From positions 658,001 through 722,000 of the forward strand of contig NZ_CP085442.1 in NCBI RefSeq assembly GCF_023824195.1: 64,000 nt of DNA. The letters are read 5' to 3'. The notes beneath the pieces were generated by a model. That model had not been told where the DNA came from. It was given only the letters and a program-made list of their open reading frames with translations, and did not search any database. Origin of the DNA: Priestia megaterium. Its GTDB lineage: Bacteria > Bacillota > Bacilli > Bacillales > Bacillaceae_H. A program made the translations under genes and the position numbers. Positions 57,438-63,134 of the stretch are shown here, one piece after another; the first letter of the stretch is position 1, and the number at the start of each line of letters is the position of its first letter.

Positions 57438-57950
57438 ATGACTAACTCAAAATCTAAGTCAGAAGAAAACGAGCCGTTAATGTACATTGTCCAGCCAAAC
57501 GCTACGCAAAACCAGCGTTCTATGCAATATTATTTTAGTTCAAAACAGCAAGACAATAAAGGAATAGAGAAAGAGCATGTATTAAAAGAAGAGCCCAGCT
57601 TTTCTTCCATTCAAGAAGTCAAAGAGCCTGACGTAGAAAAAGTGGAAGAGATTAAGCAAGAAAAAGAGGGAGAGCGTTCAATTGTTCCCGTGGATATACC
57701 GCAGTCAGAGACTAAAAAGCCAAATAAAATGTTTCAGTCTATGACAATTAAAGAAAAAGTTGAATTTCTATGCAGCTTCCCGCCTCATATGTCTCAGCCA
57801 ATTTGTGAAATTACGTGTCAAAACCAAAAATATATAGGAACAATTTTAGAATTAAAAGAAGGAAGTTTATATGTAAGCGTTCCTCCTAATAAAGAGAAAA
57901 CAGTATTGGCATTTCATGATATTCAGACCATATCTATCATTAAAATTTAA
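57438..57950 (+). CDS. cotO: Spore coat protein CotO
   Basis: CotO is a morphogenetic protein of the outer coat and, in the B. cereus group, the exosporium. The 170-residue protein has a variable Gln/Glu/Lys-rich N-terminal two-thirds and the conserved C-terminal domain TIKEKVEFLCSFPPHMSQPICEITCQNQKYIGTILELKEGSLYVSVPP. The start at 57438 follows GGAGGT; an upstream TTG at 57423 overlaps it. In B. subtilis cotO is followed by cotZYXWV, but here yjcA follows directly. Confidence 0.85.
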   Translation: MTNSKSKSEENEPLMYIVQPNATQNQRSMQYYFSSKQQDNKGIEKEHVLKEEPSFSSIQEVKEPDVEKVEEIKQEKEGERSIVPVDIPQSETKKPNKMFQSMTIKEKVEFLCSFPPHMSQPICEITCQNQKYIGTILELKEGSLYVSVPPNKEKTVLAFHDIQTISIIKI

Positions 57951-57957
57951 GTAACTC

Positions 57958-57994
57958 TAAAAGCTAACAGTGAAGAAGCACGTTAGCTTTTATT
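57958..57994 (+). terminator. Terminator after cotO
   Basis: AAAAGCTAAC and GTTAGCTTTT pair around a loop, then T residues. Confidence 0.85.
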
Positions 57995-58027
57995 TTCATA
58001 AGTTTGTGAATGCACGGAGGAATGAAG

Positions 58028-58363
58028 ATGACATGGATTTATCTAACATTATTTGTCTTTGCGACGTTTCGACTTACTCGTCTAATTGTTTTTGATAAAA
58101 TTACAGCGTTTATTCGTAAACCGTTTCATAAAATCGTAGAAGATCAAGATGAACAAGGAAATACGGTAACTTACCTAGAGATAAAAGGGAAGGGACTGCA
58201 AAAGTGGATTGGAGAGCTGCTCAGCTGTTATTGGTGTACGGGCATATGGTGTGCGGTAGGGATTTATTTTAGTTATGTAGCGGTCCCGCATATTGCTATT
58301 CCTATCATTACAATCTTAGCTATTGCAGGATGTGCAGGGATTATAGAATCGTTTATGAAATAA
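58028..58363 (+). CDS. yjcA: YjcA, sporulation membrane protein (DUF1360)
   Basis: A 111-residue protein with a first helix (MTWIYLTLFVFATFRLTRLIVFDKI) and two C-terminal helices (about 67-108). The conserved ELLSCYWCTGIWCA motif carries three cysteines. DUF1360 proteins such as B. subtilis YjcA are made during sporulation and localise to the forespore region. The start at 58028 is seven bases after GGAGG. It follows cotO, and no cotVWXYZ genes intervene. Confidence 0.87.
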   Translation: MTWIYLTLFVFATFRLTRLIVFDKITAFIRKPFHKIVEDQDEQGNTVTYLEIKGKGLQKWIGELLSCYWCTGIWCAVGIYFSYVAVPHIAIPIITILAIAGCAGIIESFMK

Positions 58364-58375
58364 ATGGACGAGTTA

Positions 58376-58406
58376 AAAGACATATTGAACATCAATATGT
58401 CTTTTA
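58376..58406. terminator. Terminator between yjcA and the converging gene
   Basis: AAAGACATATTGA and TCAATATGTCTTT pair around a short loop, flanked by A and T. Confidence 0.85.
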
Positions 58407-58410
58407 ATAA

Positions 58411-59241
58411 TTAAGGGAAATTTAGCACAACTTTATTTAAAAAAGGAATGCCTTCTTGCCACTCTTCGCTATAAAAAAACCCTTCTAGAATAAATGCAGT
58501 TGTATCAGAGGACAGCGGAATGACTACTTGAAAAGAGTCAAATAGTAATTTGTCTTTTGGCTTTAATACGGGCTTAATAGGTTTGATCCAATATTCACCG
58601 TCATTTTGAATTTTTTCGTTCCATTTTGGATGAGCATAGCGCCATTCTAAAGAAGAAGAGGGGATACTAGAAACTTCAATGTCTTTTTCATCAATGATCT
58701 TCCCGCTTAATATAGCCGAAGCAGTGGGTTTCATTTTTAAGCAAAGCACCGGAGAGCGTAAAGTACTGCTCGTTTGATTTTGAATAATTACGTTGCCGAA
58801 TATCATCAGCTCGCTTTCATCTTGTTCTGGCAGCAGTATAGAATGTTGAAAGAAACAGAGGATATCACTCTTTTCAAACCTTTCCACAGGTTTTTCCACA
58901 ATTTTTTCGATTACTTTTTCCACAATCTTTTCTTCAATAACGGGCTGTTTTCTCGAGGCTTTTTCCCGAAATGCTTCTGCAATAATTTTTTGTTCAGAAA
59001 GCTCGTTTCTTAGTAAATCCAGCTCTTTTTCTAATCCTTCAATTTCTACTTCTTTTTCAGATGTAGAAAGCGTCTCAGCGTGTTTTTTCTTCCAAAACGA
59101 TGTATTTTCTTTTTCTCGTTCTAAAGCTCGTTCATAGCTTTTTAATTGGTTTTGTACGTGCCGAATTTCCGATTTATAGTGAATGAGCTTTTGTTTTAAT
59201 TGAGTTAAATCATCTTTAGGGGAAGGGGAGTTACGACTCAT
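58411..59241 (-). CDS. Unknown coiled-coil protein in the spore locus
   Basis: I do not recognise this 276-residue protein. Residues about 8-125 are a long coiled coil (LTQLKQKLIHYKSEIRHVQNQLKSYERALERE, then LEKELDLLRNELSEQ). It ends in a charged repeat EEKIVEKVIEKIVEKPVERFEK. The C-terminal 145 residues are a beta-rich domain (MIFGNVIIQNQTSSTLRSPVLCLKMKPTA, later FDSFQVVIPL) that looks like an immunoglobulin or coat-type sandwich. There is no signal or membrane helix. The start follows GAAAGGAGACTAC. The neighbours suggest a coat or exosporium component; this is inference only. Confidence 0.72.
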   Translation of the reverse strand: MSRNSPSPKDDLTQLKQKLIHYKSEIRHVQNQLKSYERALEREKENTSFWKKKHAETLSTSEKEVEIEGLEKELDLLRNELSEQKIIAEAFREKASRKQPVIEEKIVEKVIEKIVEKPVERFEKSDILCFFQHSILLPEQDESELMIFGNVIIQNQTSSTLRSPVLCLKMKPTASAILSGKIIDEKDIEVSSIPSSSLEWRYAHPKWNEKIQNDGEYWIKPIKPVLKPKDKLLFDSFQVVIPLSSDTTAFILEGFFYSEEWQEGIPFLNKVVLNFP

Positions 59242-59339
59242 CTAGTAGTCTCCTTTCCTGCTGAGCTATGAATTAAGTTTGTAAACCTGAGCTGCCCACA
59301 GCAGTTTTATTTATATGTATGCACAAAGCTTGTAAACGA

Positions 59340-59368
59340 TGAAAAAAGAGGAGAAATATTCTCCTCTG
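59340..59368 (-). terminator. Terminator after the 59380 gene
   Basis: On the minus strand AGAGGAGAATA/TATTCTCCTCT forms a perfect stem followed by a T run. Confidence 0.85.
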
Positions 59369-59379
59369 AGGGTATCTAA

Positions 59380-60117
59380 TTAATCAAAATCTGTTTCAAA
59401 AGAACTTTCGTAGCTACTACTTTCCTCATCATCGTGATGGCGTCTTCCAGGGAAGAGAGCTTCACATTGAGGTGGATATTCAATAGGTGCGCAACCACTG
59501 GCTGAATCTATAATATCAGGACGAGGATAGCAGAAGCTACCTTCCACTTCAATTTTTACATCTTTTTCAATTTGTACGCTGAAACATAATACGAGCTCAA
59601 AGCTTAACAGCTGTAAATCACAATGTGATAATCTGATAGAACCACCGGATCCTTCAAAAGAATCAAGGTGAACAACTGGCTCTGTACCTTCTGGAGCACA
59701 AAGGTAAAACGTTTGATGTGTCTTCCATGGAATATTACAAGAGGTAATGCTATGATGCTTGTGATGACCACCTAAATCAATTATCTTAATTTTATAGAAG
59801 CCACTGATCGATAATCTAACTTCATGAAGAATAACCACTTCTCCATCCGGTAAAACGATTTTTCTAGAGCGGCGACCACCGTGTGGTACAAGTTCAATTA
59901 CTTTATCCAGTGCATCTTCATCTGAAGGATCCACAGGTTTACCGTCACTATCTGTTAAAATAATTTCAACGTCTGCGTCATGCCCTAAATCTTTAAGTGC
60001 TTCTTCATCAAATAATGAAGTGTCGTTAGTAAAGATTTGTGGTAAAACAACTTGACGTCTAACCCAGTCGTACACTTTAGGTACGCGGATACATAATGAT
60101 TCAAAAAGTTCTCCCAT
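59380..60117 (-). CDS. Probable spore surface protein, unknown family
   Basis: A 245-residue acidic protein with eight cysteines. The N-terminus MGELFESLCIRVPKVYDWVRRQVVLPQ recalls a motif I have seen in Bacillus spore surface proteins, but I cannot name the family. The middle is beta-rich (IRLSHCDLQLLSFELVLCFSVQIEKDVKIEVEGSFCYPRP) and the tail is low-complexity (HHDDEESSSYESSFETDFD). It has no signal peptide, as is usual for coat proteins assembled from the mother cell. AGGAGG precedes the ATG, and a sigma-K-like promoter lies 66 bases upstream, in agreement with late mother-cell expression. Confidence 0.68.
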   Translation of the reverse strand: MGELFESLCIRVPKVYDWVRRQVVLPQIFTNDTSLFDEEALKDLGHDADVEIILTDSDGKPVDPSDEDALDKVIELVPHGGRRSRKIVLPDGEVVILHEVRLSISGFYKIKIIDLGGHHKHHSITSCNIPWKTHQTFYLCAPEGTEPVVHLDSFEGSGGSIRLSHCDLQLLSFELVLCFSVQIEKDVKIEVEGSFCYPRPDIIDSASGCAPIEYPPQCEALFPGRRHHDDEESSSYESSFETDFD

Positions 60118-60182
60118 TTTTAAACCTCCTAATTGTAATTGTCCTTCCTTTACGCTTTTCGTTACTAGGTATCGGACTACTA

Positions 60183-60210
60183 TAGTGTATGAATGATCTG
60201 CTTTTATGTT
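60183..60210 (-). promoter_or_regulatory. Sigma-K-like promoter of the 59380 gene
   Basis: On the minus strand, CATACACTA matches the sigma-K -10 CATANNNTA exactly, with ACA 15 bases upstream as the -35. The start would lie about 60 bases before the ATG. Confidence 0.7.
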
Positions 60211-60378
60211 CCTTAGTAAAAGCGGAATTTATCGGAATAAATTCTAGTGGGAACGAGCATAAAAAATGAAGGAAATAATAAACTCAATTACAGCATATTC
60301 ATGTTAATAAAAAGTGTTATTCATCTTTAACTGATTTTTTAGAAGTGGTGGGTTATTTATAATGAAGGAGTGAAGGGC

Positions 60379-60765
60379 ATGAGTGAGGAAAAAACAAAAC
60401 AATATATTGCTTCATTGAAGTCAGAACTGGCTTTTTATAAAGAAGAATATCAAAAATTCAAGCATCAAGAATTTGAGTATGAAGATATTAAGGAAGAATT
60501 AGTGGAATTAAAGCAAAAGCATGAAGAAGAAAAAAGAAAACTAGAGGAAAAAATAGATTGGCTTAAAGCATGCGTCAATGAACAAAAATCAAAAACCGAA
60601 CAGTCCATTGTACAGTACAATCATGAAGCGCAAGGAACCATTCGAGAGCTGCAAAATCAGCTGCGTGAAGTGACAGCGCAAAAAGGAGGAGAAAGATCGA
60701 GAGCAAGGAAGCCAAAAAACAGCACGGATTTATTTTTGTCCATGCAGCGCAAAATGGACAAATAA
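60379..60765 (+). CDS. Unknown coiled-coil protein
   Basis: A 128-residue protein, almost wholly coiled coil from residue 5 to 100 (SLKSELAFYKEEYQKFKHQEF, then VELKQKHEEEKRKLEEKIDWLK). The C-terminus is basic (GGERSRARKPKNSTDLFLSMQRKMDK) and could contact nucleic acid or coat polymers. It has a single cysteine. The start ATG at 60379 is eight bases after AAGGAG; a GTG at 60370 overlaps that site. I do not recognise it. The location among spore genes suggests a structural or scaffolding role. Confidence 0.65.
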   Translation: MSEEKTKQYIASLKSELAFYKEEYQKFKHQEFEYEDIKEELVELKQKHEEEKRKLEEKIDWLKACVNEQKSKTEQSIVQYNHEAQGTIRELQNQLREVTAQKGGERSRARKPKNSTDLFLSMQRKMDK

Positions 60766-60832
60766 GAGAGAACGTCTTTCTTTAGTCCTGAATATAATGT
60801 TATAGATAGGATGCTGTGAAAAGGAGGGAAAC

Positions 60833-61015
60833 ATGATGTATTATCATTACAATTATAATCCTAATCATAATCAATACCCTCAGCCACTGCCTTATCATCC
60901 ACAACCAATGAAAAAACAATCGGTGAAGAAAGGGCAGCCTATTCCTAAGCCAGTCCAGTACCCTTCTCCAAAACAAGGTGGTTGCGGCTGTGGTTCAAAG
61001 TTACCAAAGCGATAA
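60833..61015 (+). CDS. Small Tyr/Pro/Gln-rich coat-like protein
   Basis: A 60-residue low-complexity protein. Its first half is rich in tyrosine, asparagine, histidine and proline (YYHYNYNPNHNQYPQPLPY), followed by a lysine/proline-rich stretch. It ends in a glycine-cysteine cluster GGCGCGSKLPKR with two cysteines for cross-linking. Such composition is usual in insoluble Bacillus coat proteins, but it matches no named family that I know. The ATG at 60833 follows AAGGAGGG. Confidence 0.65.
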   Translation: MMYYHYNYNPNHNQYPQPLPYHPQPMKKQSVKKGQPIPKPVQYPSPKQGGCGCGSKLPKR

Positions 61016-61021
61016 GCAATA

Positions 61022-61052
61022 GAAGCATTGTCACTCCGACAATGCTTTTTTA
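61022..61052 (+). terminator. Terminator after the Tyr/Pro-rich gene
   Basis: AAGCATTGTC and GACAATGCTT pair around a short loop, then T residues. Confidence 0.87.
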
Positions 61053-61076
61053 CATGGAGTGAAGAGAGGTTTAGAT

Positions 61077-61256
61077 ATGCCGGATTTTTTCGATGAATTT
61101 GAACGTTTTTTTGAACAACATATGATGGGAGAACATCGAAGAAGAATGAAAGAAGTAGAAAAAACAGAAAAGCAGATGGAACAGCAAGAGAGGAAACTGC
61201 AGCAAAATGTAAAAAGACTTGATGAGCAAGATGCTGAAGATCCGTTTGGACAATGA
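61077..61256 (+). CDS. Small acidic coiled-coil protein
   Basis: A 59-residue helical protein (MPDFFDEFERFFEQHMMGEHRRR, then KTEKQMEQQERKLQQNVKRL) with a Gln/Glu-rich coiled coil and the tail DAEDPFGQ. It has no cysteine. The start at 61077 follows GAGAGG by seven bases; an in-frame GTG at 61059 is less likely. I do not recognise it. It is between coat-like genes and the YjcZ-type peptide, so a sporulation role is likely but unproven. Confidence 0.62.
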   Translation: MPDFFDEFERFFEQHMMGEHRRRMKEVEKTEKQMEQQERKLQQNVKRLDEQDAEDPFGQ

Positions 61257-61285
61257 AATTTAATGTACACAGTTGAAAAGTCCAT

Positions 61286-61313
61286 ACAAAATCATTTGAG
61301 TGAACATACAGTA
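61286..61313 (+). promoter_or_regulatory. Sigma-K-like promoter of the YjcZ-type gene
   Basis: ACA (61286-61288), 16 bases, then CATACAGTA (61305-61313), an exact CATANNNTA match. The ATG lies 32 bases further on. Confidence 0.72.
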
Positions 61314-61344
61314 TAGAGAGTAAAACAGAGGGGGGGGTAATATT

Positions 61345-61467
61345 ATGGGCTGCGGATTTGGCTACGGTGGTTGTGGTTACGGTGGTGGCTACGGCGGTGG
61401 TTTTGCGTTAATCGTTGTATTATTCATTCTATTAATTATTGTTGGGTGTGTTTGTTTTTACAATTAA
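61345..61467 (+). CDS. YjcZ-family sporulation peptide
   Basis: A 40-residue peptide. The N-terminal half is Gly/Tyr-rich ([16 protein letters not shown]); the C-terminal half is one membrane helix, [20 protein letters not shown]. This is the characteristic form of YjcZ-family sporulation proteins. Codon 1 follows a strong GAGGGGGGG. The sigma-K-like promoter upstream agrees with late mother-cell expression. The precise function is unknown. Confidence 0.9.
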   Translation: MGCGFGYGGCGYGGGYGGGFALIVVLFILLIIVGCVCFYN

Positions 61468-61491
61468 TCCCTTCTATGAATAAGGCACCGA

Positions 61492-61532
61492 AAAGTGCGG
61501 GTGAAGTTTCACTCGCACTTTATTTTTTTATT
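61492..61532 (+). terminator. Terminator after the YjcZ-type gene
   Basis: AAAGTGCGGGTGAA pairs with TTCACTCGCACTTT, with one bulge, then a T run. Confidence 0.82.
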
Positions 61533-61545
61533 AAATGTAAAGGGC

Positions 61546-61573
61546 ACCATCTAGGCACATGGTGCATACGATA
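61546..61573 (+). promoter_or_regulatory. Sigma-K-like promoter of spoVIF
   Basis: ACC (61546-61548), 16 bases, CATACGATA (61565-61573), an exact CATANNNTA match, 28 bases before the spoVIF ATG. In B. subtilis spoVIF (yjcC) is sigma-K dependent. Confidence 0.75.
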
Positions 61574-61600
61574 AAGTATAAATAAAGGAGGTCATGCAAA

Positions 61601-61858
61601 ATGGATAATAATATGTTTAAAAATATAGAAAAGAAAACAGGCGTTAATATGAAGGATATTTTTGAACTTGCGAATTCTGTACAAAATGCTAATTTTAAAG
61701 ATGAGCAAACGGTGCGTAATATTGTGAAGCGAGTAGCACAAATTGCGAATAAGCCAATTTCAAAACAAAAAGAAGAACAAATTGTTAAGGCGATTGCAAA
61801 CAATAATCAATCCATTGATTTTGCGACCATCGCTAAAATGCTAAATGAGAAAAAATAA
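61601..61858 (+). CDS. spoVIF: Stage VI sporulation protein F
   Basis: A small protein needed for proper coat assembly and resistance in B. subtilis (YjcC, stage VI). The 85-residue sequence MDNNMFKNIEKKTGVNMKDIFELANSVQNA shows the family's conserved start, and QKEEQIVKAI near the end supports it. The ATG follows AAAGGAGGTCATGCAAA. A sigma-K-like promoter precedes it and a strong terminator follows. It lies upstream of yjcD as in B. subtilis. Confidence 0.93.
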   Translation: MDNNMFKNIEKKTGVNMKDIFELANSVQNANFKDEQTVRNIVKRVAQIANKPISKQKEEQIVKAIANNNQSIDFATIAKMLNEKK

Positions 61859-61875
61859 TTTAATGTTTTCATATA

Positions 61876-61902
61876 AAGCCCTGACGTGTCAGGGCTTTTT
61901 TC
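61876..61902 (+). terminator. Terminator after spoVIF
   Basis: AAGCCCTGAC and GTCAGGGCTT pair around a short loop, then six T residues; it also lies at the 3' end of the converging pseudogene. Confidence 0.9.
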
Positions 61903-61905
61903 CAT

Positions 61906-62698
61906 TTATGCAGTTTCATTTGTTTGAAATGCGTTAGAATCAAGATCAAACAGTTCCGGATGCTGTGCTAAGTAATTAATTTCTTTAATACGATGAGCGA
62001 TAGGGGGGTGAGTTGAAGTAGCTTGATTCAACCACATAAAAAAACCTTTTTCCTGTGAGTGCGTATGAACAAATTCCTCCTGATTTACTTTTTTATTTAG
62101 ACAATTACCAACCGCAAGTATAGTGAGTGCTTGCGTGGCAGCTTTTGTTTGCATCACCAATCGCAACGGAAGCTATGCGATCACACGTATATTCACAGGC
62201 CCTAGAATAAGCTTTTCCTAAAAAAGGAACCCAAAGAGCAGCTAGAATAAGTGAGTGGTAGAGTATATGCTTACGTTTGATATGAACTAATTCGGGGGCA
62301 ATAATAAAAGAAAGTTCTTTTTCTTGATTATCTTCAATCATTTCAACAATGTCGGAGTATAAAACGACAAAGTGACGTCCAAAAAAACGTGTAGCAAATG
62401 CGTTTAACAAGCAGCCTGATTGAACAATATAAATATCAGGCAGCTCTAAATCCAGCTCTAAAGATAAATGTTTTGCCTGATGATAAGTTTGCGGGAACTG
62501 CTTCTCTGTCAATCTAACCCCATTATTGCGAATTTGAGCAATAGAGAAACCGTGGAGTATAAATATAATTAAAAAACCGATTACAAGGTAGATAATACCA
62601 ACGAGTGAAATAATTAAAAAGAAATAGGTTAATAAGCTGATAACCATACACAGAATGAAAAAAATCTTTTCATTTTCATGAATAAGCTTTGCGTTCAA
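61906..62698 (-). pseudogene. Broken M48-family (HtpX-like) membrane protease gene
   Basis: Two overlapping frames together resemble one M48 protease of about 263 residues. The N-part (62698-62105) has two hydrophobic helices and a motif region reading IIAPELVHIKRKH, where HELGH is expected. The zinc ligand histidine (H to P) and the glycine (G to V) are both lost. The third ligand region EYTCDRIAS is kept. Reading is then lost at a run of four A (plus-strand T at 62143-62146); one base fewer would join ...GDANK to AATQALTILAVGNCLNKKVNQEEF. The C-part (62166-61906) ends with the usual THPPIAHRIKEINYLAQHPELF. The gene is therefore non-functional twice over. The TTG at 62698 follows AGGGGG. Confidence 0.85.
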
Positions 62699-63134
62699 TA
62701 ATGGAGCCCCCTAAAATATAGTAGTACAGTACATAACGTAGTGTAACGCATCTACTTATGAATATCTACCTCTTAATGGAACATTTGATTAATAATAGAT
62801 GATGAGAATATTAGTTATGGACGCTAGCTTGAAGTAAGAAAAAGAGGTTGAAACATAACTACAGGAATCCAATTTAAAGACGAACAATCTGGATACATGA
62901 TCTGGACTCCTTGCTCGACCGCTGTTGCTTTCCATGGGCTCCTCGTCGCTTGCGCTCCTGTGGGGTCTCATCTGTCCCGCTGTTCCCACAGGAGTCTTCG
63001 CCTTGCCCTCCAACCAACAGCTAGAAGCACCTGCGTTCACCATGAGTATAAAAAAACGAACTATTTATCCGTTTTTGATAGATAGTTCGTTTTTCACTTT
63101 AATGAAACTACTTTTGTCCCAGCCTGTTTTTCCT
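62699..63134. other. Gap between the M48 pseudogene and the helicase gene
   Basis: Of these 436 bases, 62838-63131 is repeat element copy C. The remaining 139 bases (62699-62837) hold the former promoter and ribosome site of the pseudogene and nothing else that I can name. Short open frames inside the repeat are artefacts of it. Confidence 0.7.
62838..63131 (-). repeat. Terminal-inverted-repeat element, copy C (full form, reversed)
   Basis: On the minus strand it starts AACAGGCTGGGACAAAAGTAG and ends AGTTATGTTTCAACCTC. It has the terminator-like hairpin (AAAAACGAACTAT with ATAGTTCGTTTTT), then the GC-rich block with CTCCTGTGGG/CCCACAGGAG, as in copy A but with the C-G pair of copy A replaced by T-A. 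It begins a few bases after the stop of the UvrD-like gene, in that gene's direction. Confidence 0.85.

Noticed and set aside
59380..60117. Naming this protein as an Ena-type endospore appendage subunit
   Set aside because: Cysteines and location are suggestive, but size and N-terminus do not match the DUF3992 Ena subunits that I know.
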